The notes beneath the pieces are model-generated. The model searched no databases. It was not told the DNA's origin and saw only the letters and a program-made list of their open reading frames with translations. From NCBI RefSeq assembly GCF_011355085.1, contig NZ_VXCP01000003.1:1-51205 (forward strand): a DNA stretch of 51,205 nucleotides, written 5' to 3'. Numbering within the stretch: position 1 is the first letter of the stretch; the number at the start of each line of letters is the position of its first letter. Shown piece after piece: positions 40,356 to 48,822 of the stretch. Source of the stretch: Pseudomonas akapageensis. GTDB lineage: Bacteria; Pseudomonadota; Gammaproteobacteria; Pseudomonadales; Pseudomonadaceae. Position numbers and translations under genes: made by a program.

Positions 40356-41144
40356 ATGTCAAACAGCAATACTGCAAACCCTTCCAAGAAAAACCGCAAA
40401 CCCGTAGTACTGATGTCCATGGGCGCCCAGGAGCGCAAGGGACATGCCTACCAAGTAATGACCCACAAATACATCACGCCGCTGACCGATATCGCCGGTT
40501 GCGTCGCCGTGCTCGCGCCAACCTGCTGCGGCACCGACGACATCGAGCAATACCTGGACATGGTCGACGGCGTGTACCTGACCGGTGCCGGCAGCAACAT
40601 CGACCCGGCCCTGTACGGCCAGGAAAACCTGACCCCGGAAAAAGCCCAGGACCGCGACCGCGACCTGTTCGACATTCCGCTGGTTCGCGCCGCCATTGCC
40701 CGTGGCCTGCCAATCCTCGGCATCTGCCGCGGCATGCAGGAAATCAACGTGGCCCTGGGCGGTGACATGTACCAGAAGGTCTACGCCGAAGATGGCTTCA
40801 ACGATCACCGTGAAGACACCGACGAGCCGGTCGACGTGCAGTACGCCGAGAGCCACAGCATCGACCTGGTGCCGGGTACCTGGTTCGCAGATCTGATGGG
40901 CACCGACTCGATCATGGTCAACTCGCTGCACGGCCAGGGCATCAAGACCCTGGGCGAAGGCCTGGCGCCGCTGGCCCATGCCGAAGACGGCCTGATCGAA
41001 GCCATCCATGCCCCCGACCTGCCGCAGTTCACCTGCGCGGTGCAATGGCACCCGGAATGGCAAGCCAAGAGCAACCCGGACTCGGTGAAGCTGTTCACTG
41101 CCTTCGGCGAAGCCTGCCGCAAGCGGGTCGCGGAAAACGCTTAA
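40356..41144 (+). CDS. Class I glutamine amidotransferase, gamma-glutamyl-GABA hydrolase type (PuuD/SpuA-like)
   Basis: 262 aa peptidase C26 enzyme. The nucleophile is Cys124 in LGICRGMQEINVALGG; the catalytic His/Glu are in VQWHPEW near the C-terminus, and the substrate region VNSLHGQGIKTL matches the PuuD family. Such enzymes hydrolyse gamma-glutamyl-GABA in putrescine breakdown or act on related gamma-glutamyl compounds. AAGGTGA precedes the ATG. No other polyamine gene is adjacent, so the substrate is not fixed by context. Its stop overlaps the convergent NTF2-like gene by 4 nt. Confidence 0.9.
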   Translation: MSNSNTANPSKKNRKPVVLMSMGAQERKGHAYQVMTHKYITPLTDIAGCVAVLAPTCCGTDDIEQYLDMVDGVYLTGAGSNIDPALYGQENLTPEKAQDRDRDLFDIPLVRAAIARGLPILGICRGMQEINVALGGDMYQKVYAEDGFNDHREDTDEPVDVQYAESHSIDLVPGTWFADLMGTDSIMVNSLHGQGIKTLGEGLAPLAHAEDGLIEAIHAPDLPQFTCAVQWHPEWQAKSNPDSVKLFTAFGEACRKRVAENA

Positions 41145-41611
41145 CGCCCCGCCTGAAATGCGCGTAGCCCTTTGAGCGCCTGCTGGTGCACCTTGCCCTG
41201 CACCAGCGGCGTCCATCCCAGCAGCAGGCCCTTGGCCCCCAAGGCCTGCCGCGACCAGCGCCATAGATCGAAATGATCGTGGTGTTCGCAAATCTTCCCA
41301 TCGCGAAACAGAAAACGTGCCTGGATATCGTTGACCACCGTACGGCCGGTCTGGCTGAACAGATAGGTCGCGACCCAGTGGGCGCCGCCGCTGCGTTCGT
41401 TGCTGTTGACGCTGTCGAACGTCAGGGAGAAATCCTTGGCTCTGGATGCGAGCATGCGCCACATGTCACCGGCATCGCGCCCGCGCAAGGTGCCGAACGC
41501 CGGGTCGCTGAACACGATGTCATCGGTGTAACAGGCGACCATCGCCTCGGCGTCCAGGCGCTGGAAGGCTTCGTAGAAACGGGTGATCAGGGCGCTGTTG
41601 GCGTCGCTCAT
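41141..41611 (-). CDS. NTF2-like / SnoaL-type polyketide cyclase fold protein
   Basis: 156 aa, alpha+beta cone fold: MSDANSALITRFYEAFQRLD, then ACYTDDIVFSDPAFGTLRG and the long sheet ending FRDGKICEHHDHFDLWRW. Enzymes or binding proteins of this fold act on small hydrophobic ligands; the DP-x-F and H-D-H residues could line a pocket. Start is the ATG at 41611; a longer in-frame extension to 41680 has no family support. It overlaps the amidotransferase tail-to-tail. Function not assigned. Confidence 0.85.
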   Translation of the reverse strand: MSDANSALITRFYEAFQRLDAEAMVACYTDDIVFSDPAFGTLRGRDAGDMWRMLASRAKDFSLTFDSVNSNERSGGAHWVATYLFSQTGRTVVNDIQARFLFRDGKICEHHDHFDLWRWSRQALGAKGLLLGWTPLVQGKVHQQALKGLRAFQAGR

Positions 41612-41718
41612 GAAGGGTCGTCCGTGCGAGTAAGAATATCCCCAAGATAATCTGCCCTTACCTGCAAAATCCATCAGCATTGATAGGGCGAATACGGCAG
41701 CTTTCAGTCACCTCTGCC

Positions 41719-42747
41719 TTAGTGATTGCTCTCCTCGAGAATCTTGATCTGGATACCCGCATTTGCGCTTCGTGCAGCGCGGCGTATTTTCCGATCGGAA
41801 ATCGTTCTTTCGCCGACGGACGTCGGGGTCCATGCATTCAAGTCTTCCTGACTGAAGTTTGTTTTCGAGGGTTTGCGTTTAATTGCAAAATTTTCCACAC
41901 CGTCCGCAAAGCGGCGGGTTATTAACAGGAACCCCGTGTGTGCAATCATTCGATGATCAGGACGCACAGCCAGCCCCTCAAGGTGCCAGCCACGCACCAT
42001 CGACTCCCAGGCATCGGGTTCGGTGAAGCGTCCGTCTTCTCTGATGGCTTCCACGGTTCGCGATAACTGCGTCACGGTGGCTACGTAATTGATCCATACG
42101 CCTCCAGGAGCAAGCACTGTCGCGACAGCATCGAGGCATTCCCAGGGTGCCAACATGTCGAGCACAACTCTATCGATGCTGCCCGGTGCTTCATGCCTGA
42201 CAACTTCATCCTGAAAATCGCCGATGGAGATATTCCAGGCCGGATGGGCACTGCCGAACATTGCTTCAACGTTTCCCCGAGCGATATCGGCAAACTCTTG
42301 CCGGCGCTCGAAAGAATGCAAGTAGCCATGATCGCCTACGGCCCGCAACAAGGATATTGATAACGCACCGGAACCCACACCGGCTTCGACCACCCGCGCC
42401 CCCGGAAAAATGTCGGCCATGGTGACAATCTGGCCAGCATCCTTGGGGTAAACAACGGCTGCGCCGCGTGGCATTGAAAGAACAAAATTCGAAAGCAGCG
42501 GCCTGAACACCTGATACTCAACGCCTTCGTTATTGCTGACGACAGTGCCTTCGACCTTGCCAATGACACTGTCATGGGCGAGGAAGCCCTTGTGGGTATG
42601 AAAAGCCTTGCCCGCTTCCAGGCCTATGGTGCTCATGCGTCCGCGCTCATCGGTTAACTGAACGCGCTCACCTACTCGAAAAGGCCCTCGGCGACGCGAG
42701 GCACCGACTGCCTCTTTTTCGGTTTCATGTTGCATCGCTATATACAT
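41719..42747 (-). CDS. trmI: tRNA (adenine-58-N1)-methyltransferase TrmI, actinobacterial type
   Basis: 342 aa, SAM-dependent m1A58 tRNA methyltransferase. The small N-terminal domain (RRGPFRVGERVQLTDERGR, FHTHKGFLAHDSVIG) is followed by RPLLSNFVLSMPRGAAVVYPKDAGQIV, the SAM loop VVEAGVGSGALSISLLRAVG, the catalytic DMLAPWECLDAV, and VNYVATVTQLS / WESMVRGWHLEGLAVRPDHR. These blocks match mycobacterial Rv2118c closely, including a C-terminal tail ending VGERTISDRKIRRA. Most gamma-proteobacteria lack this enzyme. The gene and its upstream DNA are AT-richer than the neighbours. Start 42747 or ATG 42735 are both possible; AAGGA favours the second slightly. Confidence 0.93.
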   Translation of the reverse strand: MYIAMQHETEKEAVGASRRRGPFRVGERVQLTDERGRMSTIGLEAGKAFHTHKGFLAHDSVIGKVEGTVVSNNEGVEYQVFRPLLSNFVLSMPRGAAVVYPKDAGQIVTMADIFPGARVVEAGVGSGALSISLLRAVGDHGYLHSFERRQEFADIARGNVEAMFGSAHPAWNISIGDFQDEVVRHEAPGSIDRVVLDMLAPWECLDAVATVLAPGGVWINYVATVTQLSRTVEAIREDGRFTEPDAWESMVRGWHLEGLAVRPDHRMIAHTGFLLITRRFADGVENFAIKRKPSKTNFSQEDLNAWTPTSVGERTISDRKIRRAARSANAGIQIKILEESNH

Positions 42748-42875
42748 TCCTTGTTATACAAATAAGTTTTTGTTAAGTCACCATCAAATACTACGCAACT
42801 TATACGCAACAGCGCGACAACACATATAAACGAATATGTGCCAACTTATTTTTGAATAGGAATGTAATACTTTTT
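42748..42875. other. AT-rich promoter region of trmI with inverted repeats
   Basis: 128 bp, much AT-richer than the rest of the window. It contains TTGTTATACAA (42751-42761, TTGT/ACAA arms) directly before the trmI start and CACATAT-AAACGA-ATATGTG (42821-42840), a 7-bp inverted repeat. Either may be an operator. The composition supports a foreign origin for this segment. Confidence 0.55.
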
Positions 42876-42906
42876 CCTCGTTTCCACGCTCCGCGTGGGA
42901 ACGAGG
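42876..42906. repeat. Short palindromic repeat (CCTCGTTCCCACG family)
   Basis: CCTCGTTTCCACG-CTCCG-CGTGGGAACGAGG, 13-bp arms with one mismatch. Related to the copies at 8495-8593 and 43571-43602. It sits at the boundary between the AT-rich trmI segment and the DUF6124-like gene. Confidence 0.85.
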
Positions 42907-42913
42907 GGCCAGG

Positions 42914-43201
42914 TTAGCGATCGACTACTGCGGCGATCAATGCCTGTGCCGCATCGAGTTGCTGGATCAGGCCGAGCACCAGGGCTTTATCGTTGAGGTG
43001 CAAATGGTCCACTACATCCCAGGCGGTGGCTTCGGCGCATTCGATCAGGGTGGTGGCGTGGGCCAATGCATCATCAGCCGGGATGCCGCCGCGCACGGTG
43101 AACATGGGGATGCCGTTGCTGTCGACGGTGCCGAAGGGCTTTTCGGTGGTGGTGGTGAGCGAGGGGGATGATTCGGGCGGATCGGGGACTATTTTTATCA
43201 T
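42914..43201 (-). CDS. DUF6124-type small protein (Pseudomonas-specific)
   Basis: 95-aa soluble protein. A proline-rich start (MIKIVPDPPESSPS) is followed by FTVRGGIPADDALAHATTLIE and a helical region to the end (GLIQQLDAAQALIAAVVDR). This layout (MxKxxPDPP..., then 'LF.V...DALAHA') is that of the DUF6124/DUF3077 family found in several copies per Pseudomonas genome; the function is unknown. The upstream ~200 nt carry a predicted structured leader RNA, suggesting post-transcriptional control. Ribosome site GAGACTGAAA is before the ATG. Confidence 0.82.
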   Translation of the reverse strand: MIKIVPDPPESSPSLTTTTEKPFGTVDSNGIPMFTVRGGIPADDALAHATTLIECAEATAWDVVDHLHLNDKALVLGLIQQLDAAQALIAAVVDR

Positions 43202-43256
43202 TTTCAGTCTCTTTATGGTGAAGCCGCCTTCCCTTCGCTGCGAAACGAATTAGGGT

Positions 43257-43366
43257 GGCAGCTATACGCGGGTTCGCAGACCGAGGAGACAGAAACTCGG
43301 CGCACCCGAAGATGCCCCACGTACAGCCGCCATAACAAAGGTTCAGCCTAAAAAAGCCGAACTTTG
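43257..43366 (-). ncRNA. Candidate structured leader RNA (three-way junction) upstream of the DUF6124-type gene
   Basis: On the minus strand the segment folds by eye into: a hairpin 43366-43336 (CAAAGTTCGGC ... GGCTGAACCTTTG); a 12-13-bp closing stem P1 pairing 43331-43320 with 43268-43257 (GGCGGCTGTACG with CGTATAGCTGCC, two G-U pairs); P2, 43315-43302, GCATC-TTCG-GGTGC with a UUCG tetraloop; and P3, 43300-43281, CCGAG-N10-CTCGG. P1 ends 55 nt before the start codon. G-U pairs and the tetraloop are hallmarks of a real RNA. I recall similar sequence before other genes of this family, but did not search; no known riboswitch class is recognised. Confidence 0.6.
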
Positions 43367-43541
43367 AAAATGAACGCTGTTGTTTCTGCTCATCAGGGCT
43401 GCGAAACCCGATCATTGAATTGTCAACGACCGCTCCACACTAACCATCAAAAAACCTAGGCGCAACAGCGTTTAAGGCGGGTTGATTATGATTAGGAAAT
43501 GTCGTTCACGACATAACGAAATTGCTGACAGATGTATCCTA

Positions 43542-43602
43542 ATCGCGGGCAAGCCCGCTCCCACAGGGGATCCTCGTTCCCACGCGGAGCGTGGGAACGA
43601 GG
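43542..43602. repeat. REP unit fused to a CCTCGTTCCCACG palindrome
   Basis: ATCGCGGGCAAGCCCGCTCC...CACAGGGG (single REP unit) directly followed by CCTCGTTCCCACG-CGGAG-CGTGGGAACGAGG ending at 43602, 5 bp before the MFS gene stop. Two distinct repeat families are adjacent here. Confidence 0.88.
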
Positions 43603-43606
43603 GTGC

Positions 43607-44896
43607 TCAAACCTTTTCACTTTCAACCTGCACATACAACGACCGCCCCGCCCCCAACCCGGCAACAATGGCACCCAGGCCAATCACCCCAAAGATCCAG
43701 CCCAAGGCATCCCAGCCGCCGGTAAGGTCATGCACCACCCCCACCGCAAACGGCCCCATGGACGCCAGCGTATAGCCCACACCCTGGGCCATGCCCGAGA
43801 GGTTCGCCGCCACATGGGAATCCCACGAACGCAGCACGATCAGGGTCAAGGCCAGGCTGAAGGTTGCGCCCTGCCCCAGCCCGAGCACCACGGCCCAGCC
43901 CCACAGCCCTTCGATCGGCGCATACAGGCAGCCGAACAACCCGGCCAGGGTCAGCAACATCACAATCAGGATCGCCGGGCGCTGGTCACGCCCGCGGGTC
44001 GCCAGCCAGGGTGCGGTCAGCGAGCTCGCCAGTTGCACGATCACCGAGCCGGACAACACCAGCCCTGCTTCGGTCGGCGTCAGGCCACGACCGATGAGGA
44101 TCGACGGCAACCAGCCAAATACGATGTAGGCCAACGAGGATTGCAGCCCCATGTATAGCGTGACCTGCCAGGCCAACGGGTCACGAAACAACCCACGCAC
44201 CCGGTAAGCCACTTGATGCGCGCCATGCCCTTGCTTGGCCTGCGGTAGCCAGAACAGGGCCGCCGCCAGCGCCGGCACCAGCCAGAAGCCCAACCCCAAC
44301 GCCCAACTGCCGCCGAAATGTTCGCTCAACGGCACCGTGGAACCTGCGGCCGTGGCCGCGCCCAGGCACAGGGCCATGGTGTAGACGCCGGTCATGGTCC
44401 CGGCTTGTTTAGCGAAGTCGCGTTTGACGATGCCTGGCAACAGCACGCCAATCACACCAATGCTGGCACCGGCCAGGATGCTCCCGGCGAACAGGCCGAA
44501 GGTGCCCAATGAACTGCGCAAGGCGATGCCCGCCGCCAGCAACACCAGAATCCCCAGCACCACCCGCTCGCTGCCGAAACGCCGCGCCAGGATGGGCGCC
44601 AACGGCGCGAACAAGCCCAGGCAGAGCACTGGCAAGGTGGTCAGCAAGCCGGCCTGCGCTGCACTCAGGCCCAAGCTTTGCGAAACCTGGCTGAGCAGTG
44701 GCGCCATGCTCGACAGAGCCGGACGCAGGTTCAGCGCTACCAATACCAAGCCGAGCAACAGCAACCAGGGGCGTTTGAGTTGCACCGGCTGTTGTTGCAC
44801 CTGCGCGTCATCGGCCTCGCAGTCGATCAAGAGCTCGTCGAGTTCGGGGGCTGGCCGGCTACTGGTCGCGGATGTGGCGTTGTTGGGCATGGTCAT
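43607..44896 (-). CDS. MFS transporter, CynX/NimT-like family
   Basis: 429 aa, 12 predicted membrane segments after a ~40-residue polar N-terminal extension rich in Asp/Glu/Gln (PELDELLIDCEADDAQVQQQ). First segments: PWLLLLGLVLVALNLRPALSS, LGLSAAQAGLLTTLPVLCLG, then FAPLAPILARRFGSERVV (loop 2-3 motif A region). The NLRPALSS motif is characteristic of the cyanate-permease-like family. The substrate is unknown; nothing nearby encodes cyanase. It is 6 bp downstream of the GntR gene and is likely its regulated target. ATG 44896 or 44890. Confidence 0.9.
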   Translation of the reverse strand: MTMPNNATSATSSRPAPELDELLIDCEADDAQVQQQPVQLKRPWLLLLGLVLVALNLRPALSSMAPLLSQVSQSLGLSAAQAGLLTTLPVLCLGLFAPLAPILARRFGSERVVLGILVLLAAGIALRSSLGTFGLFAGSILAGASIGVIGVLLPGIVKRDFAKQAGTMTGVYTMALCLGAATAAGSTVPLSEHFGGSWALGLGFWLVPALAAALFWLPQAKQGHGAHQVAYRVRGLFRDPLAWQVTLYMGLQSSLAYIVFGWLPSILIGRGLTPTEAGLVLSGSVIVQLASSLTAPWLATRGRDQRPAILIVMLLTLAGLFGCLYAPIEGLWGWAVVLGLGQGATFSLALTLIVLRSWDSHVAANLSGMAQGVGYTLASMGPFAVGVVHDLTGGWDALGWIFGVIGLGAIVAGLGAGRSLYVQVESEKV

Positions 44897-44902
44897 CTCA
44901 AT

Positions 44903-45556
44903 TCAAGGTTCATCGATCAAGGTCCGGCACAGCGCCTTGGCCCGTTCCGGGTCACGCTGTTCGACGGCCTCGAGCATGTCGACGTGCAGGTCGAAGACCG
45001 ACTGCCGTCGAGGTCCGTGGCTCAGGCTATGGCGCACGGCGGCCCCGACCACGCTGGAGAAATAGCGGTACAACTCGCTCAGGGTCGGATTGTGCGCGGC
45101 GTCGACAAGGCGGCGGTGGAACACCATATCGCAGGCGATGTAGCAATCCAGGTCGTGGTGGTAGTGCGCCTCGCTCTCCTTGAGCGCTTCGCGCAGGCCT
45201 TGCAGGTCCTGCTCGGTACGCCGCAGGGCCGCCAGGCCGATGGCTTCGGCCTCGATGATGTGGCGGGTTTCCCGGGCGTGCTCCAGCGAGCATTGGGACA
45301 AGGCCTTCATGGTGTCGAGCGGGTCGACATTGCCACGCAGGTAACTGCCGTCGCCCTGGCGCACTTCGATCAGGCCGGTGAACGCCAGCACGCGCATGGC
45401 TTCGCGCACGGTATTACGGCTGATGCCCAGCTCGGCGGCCAGTTCAGGTTCGGTCGGCAGGCGCTGGCCGATGGTCCAGGCGCCGTCGTTGATGCGTTGG
45501 CGCAGTTGTTCCAGGGCCTGGTCGACTAGGGAGCGTTTGATGAGGGGGGTTGGCAT
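44903..45556 (-). CDS. GntR/FadR-type transcriptional regulator
   Basis: 217 aa. N-terminal winged helix (about 8-75; GQRLPTEPELAAELGISRNTVREAMRVLAFTGLIEVRQGDG) and an FCD ligand-binding domain (about 85-205) with helices containing the D-x-x-x-H metal-site pattern (DLDCYIACDMVFHRRLVDAAHN). I chose the ATG at 45556 over an upstream TTG. Cotranscribed with the MFS gene. A perfect TCATC-G-GATGA palindrome 21 bp upstream is a candidate autoregulatory operator. Ligand unknown, probably a carboxylate or the MFS substrate. Confidence 0.92.
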   Translation of the reverse strand: MPTPLIKRSLVDQALEQLRQRINDGAWTIGQRLPTEPELAAELGISRNTVREAMRVLAFTGLIEVRQGDGSYLRGNVDPLDTMKALSQCSLEHARETRHIIEAEAIGLAALRRTEQDLQGLREALKESEAHYHHDLDCYIACDMVFHRRLVDAAHNPTLSELYRYFSSVVGAAVRHSLSHGPRRQSVFDLHVDMLEAVEQRDPERAKALCRTLIDEP

Positions 45557-45577
45557 GGGTTCTCGCTTAACATCCAA

Positions 45578-45588
45578 TCATCGGATGA
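45578..45588. promoter_or_regulatory. Palindrome upstream of the GntR gene, candidate operator
   Basis: TCATCGGATGA, five-base arms around one base, extended by A/T on both sides (AATCATCGGATGAATT). Short odd-centred palindromes in this position are typical of FadR-subfamily sites. Confidence 0.55.
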
Positions 45589-45679
45589 ATTTACAGAAAA
45601 GACTAAGCTGAAATTGAGCGCGAGGCAAATTGCATTGCCCCTTGCGACCGCGAAGCGGTCGTAAAAATTGGCCAGAAAA

Positions 45680-45712
45680 ACAAAAAGCCCGGAACAAGTC
45701 CGGGCTTCCTTT
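45680..45712 (-). terminator. Terminator of the aap operon
   Basis: On the minus strand AGCCCGGA-CTTGT-TCCGGGCT is followed by TTTTTGTTTTT. It lies 16-48 bases after the aapP stop. Confidence 0.9.
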
Positions 45713-45727
45713 CAACTCAACAACCCA

Positions 45728-46492
45728 TCAATGCAAAATCTGACTCAAGAACAACTTCGTCCGCTCATTCTGCGGATTGTCGAAGAAGTCATGAGGCCCG
45801 GCCTGCTCGACGATCTCGCCCTTGTCCATAAAGATCACCCGGTTCGCCACCGTCCGGGCAAAGCCCATTTCGTGGGTCACGCAGAGCATGGTCATGCCGT
45901 CTTCAGCCAGGCCGATCATGGTGTCCAGCACCTCTTTCACCATTTCCGGATCGAGCGCCGAAGTGGGTTCGTCGAACAGCATGATCTTGGGCTTCATGCA
46001 CAAGGCACGGGCAATCGCCACGCGCTGCTGCTGGCCGCCGGACAACTGCCCCGGGTATTTGTGGGCCTGCTCGGGAATGCGCACGCGCTCGAGGTAGTGC
46101 ATGGCAATTTCCTCGGCCTGGCGCCGGGGCATCTTGCGTACCCACATCGGTGCCAGGGTGCAGTTCTGCAGGATGGTCAGGTGCGGGAACAGGTTGAAGT
46201 GCTGGAACACCATGCCCACTTCGCGGCGAATGGCCTCGATCTGCTTGAGGTCGTTGGTCAGTTCTACCCCATCGACCACGATGCGGCCCTGCTGGTGCTC
46301 TTCCAGGCGGTTGAGGCAGCGGATGGTGGTCGACTTGCCCGAGCCCGACGGCCCGCACAGGACGATACGCTCGCCCTGGCGTACGTTCAGGTTGATGTCC
46401 TTGAGCACGTGGAACTGGCCATACCACTTGTTCACGCCCTGCATCTGAATAATGCCTTCAGGGCCCACAGGCTGTTTGATCGCTTCACTCAT
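45728..46492 (-). CDS. aapP: General L-amino-acid ABC transporter, ATP-binding subunit AapP
   Basis: Energises import of a broad range of L-amino acids. 254 aa: Walker [11 protein letters not shown]-loop [12 protein letters not shown], signature [15 protein letters not shown], Walker [16 protein letters not shown]-loop VTHEMGF. The ATG at 46492 gives [19 protein letters not shown]; the frame extends further up without support. Last gene of aapJQMP, 10 bp after aapM, followed by a strong terminator. The length and the polar-amino-acid ATPase subfamily fit AapP/BztD. Confidence 0.95.
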   Translation of the reverse strand: MSEAIKQPVGPEGIIQMQGVNKWYGQFHVLKDINLNVRQGERIVLCGPSGSGKSTTIRCLNRLEEHQQGRIVVDGVELTNDLKQIEAIRREVGMVFQHFNLFPHLTILQNCTLAPMWVRKMPRRQAEEIAMHYLERVRIPEQAHKYPGQLSGGQQQRVAIARALCMKPKIMLFDEPTSALDPEMVKEVLDTMIGLAEDGMTMLCVTHEMGFARTVANRVIFMDKGEIVEQAGPHDFFDNPQNERTKLFLSQILH

Positions 46493-46502
46493 GAGAAAAC
46501 TC

Positions 46503-47600
46503 CTAACGCTTGTGGCCTGTATCCAGCTTACGCTCCAGATGCATGGAGTAGCGGGACATACCGAAACAGAAAATCCAGAACACCAGGGCTGCGAACACAT
46601 AACCCTCGGTCGCCATGCCCAGCCACGCAGGGTCGGCAGCCGCCTGCTTGACGCTGTTGAGCAGGTCGAACAGGCCGATGATGATGACCAGGCTGGTGTC
46701 CTTGAACAGGGCGATGAAGGTGTTGACGATGCCGGGGATCACCAGCTTCAGGGCTTGCGGCAGGATGACCAGGCCCATGCTGCGCCAGTAACCCAGGCCC
46801 ATGGCGGCAGCCGCTTCGTACTGGCCCTTGGGGATGGCCTGCAGACCGCCGCGCACCACTTCGGCGACGTAGGCGGACTGGAACATGATCACCCCGATCA
46901 AGGCCCGCAGCAGTTTGTCGAAGCTCATGCCTTCAGGCAGGAACAACGGCAGCATCACCGAGGACATGAACAGTACGGTAATCAGCGGCACGCCCCGCCA
47001 GAACTCGATGAAGGTCACGCAGACCACACGAATCGCCGGCATTTTCGAACGCCGCCCCAGCGCCAGCAAAATACCCAGCGGCAAGGCGCCGGCGATACCG
47101 ACGGTGGCGATCACCAGGGTCAGCATCAGGCCGCCCCACTGGCTGGTCGGCACCACGTCCAGGCCCAGCATGCCGCCATGCAGCAGGGTGTAGGCCAGGA
47201 TCGGGTAGATCACCAGGAAGCACAGCCCGTAGATCGCCTTGCGCGGGAAGCGTTTGATGAACAGCGGGGCAACGCCGATGACCGCCAGCCACACGGTCAG
47301 GTCCACGCGCCAGCGCAGGACCGGCGGGTAGTAGCCGTACATGAACTGGCCGAAACGCTGCTGGATGAACACCCAGCAGGCGCCTTCCTTGGTGCAGTCG
47401 GCGCGAGTAGTGCCGACCCAGTTGGCATCGAGGATCGCCCAGTGCAGCAGCGGCGGCACGACCAGGAAGATCAGGTAAACCGCGAACAGGGTCAGCAGGG
47501 TGTTCAGCCAACTGGAGAACAGATGCGCACGCATCCAGCCCAGCGCGCCTACGCTGGTCTTCGGAGCGGGCATGTCGGGTTTGAAGATATGAGTCGTCAT
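46503..47600 (-). CDS. aapM: General L-amino-acid ABC transporter permease AapM
   Basis: 365 aa, longer than ordinary His/Glu-type permeases because of extra N-terminal membrane segments, as in AapM/BztC. The N-terminal region ([22 protein letters not shown]) precedes the conserved permease block, including the EAA-type loop [23 protein letters not shown] and [21 protein letters not shown]. 10 bp from aapQ upstream and from aapP downstream. Confidence 0.95.
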   Translation of the reverse strand: MTTHIFKPDMPAPKTSVGALGWMRAHLFSSWLNTLLTLFAVYLIFLVVPPLLHWAILDANWVGTTRADCTKEGACWVFIQQRFGQFMYGYYPPVLRWRVDLTVWLAVIGVAPLFIKRFPRKAIYGLCFLVIYPILAYTLLHGGMLGLDVVPTSQWGGLMLTLVIATVGIAGALPLGILLALGRRSKMPAIRVVCVTFIEFWRGVPLITVLFMSSVMLPLFLPEGMSFDKLLRALIGVIMFQSAYVAEVVRGGLQAIPKGQYEAAAAMGLGYWRSMGLVILPQALKLVIPGIVNTFIALFKDTSLVIIIGLFDLLNSVKQAAADPAWLGMATEGYVFAALVFWIFCFGMSRYSMHLERKLDTGHKR

Positions 47601-47610
47601 GTGTTTTCCC

Positions 47611-48792
47611 TCACCGCTCGATCAGCGCAATGCGCTTGTTGTACCAGTTCATCAACAGCGAAATGCTGATGCTGATCGCCAGGTACACGCTCATGGTGAT
47701 GGCAATGACTTCAATCGCCTGCCCGGTCTGGTTCAGCACCGTGCCGGCAAACAGCGAAACCATTTCCGGGTAGCCGATACCGGCCGCCAGCGAAGAGTTC
47801 TTCGCCAGGTTCAGGTACTGGCTGGTCAATGGCGGAATGATCACCCGCAGGGCTTGCGGAATGATCACCTTGCGCAGGGTCGGACCATTGCGCAGGCCGA
47901 GCGAATGGGCCGCTTCAGTCTGACCATGGCTGACCGACTTGATGCCCGAACGCACGATTTCGGCAATGAAGGCGGCGGTATAGACGGTCAGCGCCAGGGT
48001 CAGCGCCAGCAGTTCCGGGATCAACACCCAGCCGCCGATGAAGTTGAAGCCTTGCAGCTTCGGCGCTTCCCAATGCACGGGCACGCCGAACATCAGGCAG
48101 CACAAGGCGGGAATCAGGATAAACAGCGCGAGGCTGGCCCAGAATTTGTGAAACGGTACGCCGGTCTCTTCGAAGCGCTTGGTTGCCCAGCGGTTCAGCA
48201 GCACGATCGCGACAATGGCCACCACGATACTGGCGAGGAACGGCCAGAAGCCATCGGCCACCAGGGCAGCCGGCATGTTCAAGCCACGGTTGCTGACGAA
48301 GAAAGTGTCGCCGAAATTATGACTGTTGCGCGGCCCCGGCATGGTCAGGAATACCGCGAAGTACCAGAACAGAATCTGCAGCAAGGGTGGGATATTGCGG
48401 AAGACTTCCACATACACCGTCGCCAGCTTGCTGATGATCCAGTTCGATGACAGCCGGGCGACCCCGACGATGAAACCCAGGATCGTCGCCAGAATGACGC
48501 CGATGAAAGTCACCAACAGGGTGTTGAGCAGCCCGATGACGAACACCCGGGCATAACTGTCCGACTCAGTGTAGGAGATCAGGTGCTGGGCGATGCCGAA
48601 ACCGGCACTGCGCTCCAGAAAGCCGAAACCGGAGGTGATGCCCCGGTGCTGGAGGTTGGTTTGAGTGTTGTTGAACAGGTACCAGCCCAACGAGACCACC
48701 GCGACAATCGTGATGATCTGGAATAGCCACGCACGCACACGTGGATCGCCTAGGCTGAGCCTCTGCTTGGGTGCGCCGATTTGATTTTGCAT
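47611..48792 (-). CDS. aapQ: General L-amino-acid ABC transporter permease AapQ
   Basis: 393 aa. Membrane segments begin at IITIVAVVSLGWYLFNNTQT; the permease loop EIVRSGIKSVSHGQTEAAHSLG is near the C-terminus with PPLTSQYLNLAKNSSLAAGIG. The long central periplasmic insert is typical of AapQ/BztB. A 65-bp gap with a stable hairpin separates it from aapJ upstream, which suggests lower expression than the binding protein. Confidence 0.95.
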   Translation of the reverse strand: MQNQIGAPKQRLSLGDPRVRAWLFQIITIVAVVSLGWYLFNNTQTNLQHRGITSGFGFLERSAGFGIAQHLISYTESDSYARVFVIGLLNTLLVTFIGVILATILGFIVGVARLSSNWIISKLATVYVEVFRNIPPLLQILFWYFAVFLTMPGPRNSHNFGDTFFVSNRGLNMPAALVADGFWPFLASIVVAIVAIVLLNRWATKRFEETGVPFHKFWASLALFILIPALCCLMFGVPVHWEAPKLQGFNFIGGWVLIPELLALTLALTVYTAAFIAEIVRSGIKSVSHGQTEAAHSLGLRNGPTLRKVIIPQALRVIIPPLTSQYLNLAKNSSLAAGIGYPEMVSLFAGTVLNQTGQAIEVIAITMSVYLAISISISLLMNWYNKRIALIER

Positions 48793-48822
48793 GAAGTGCC
48801 CCAGGAATAATGGAACAGAACA

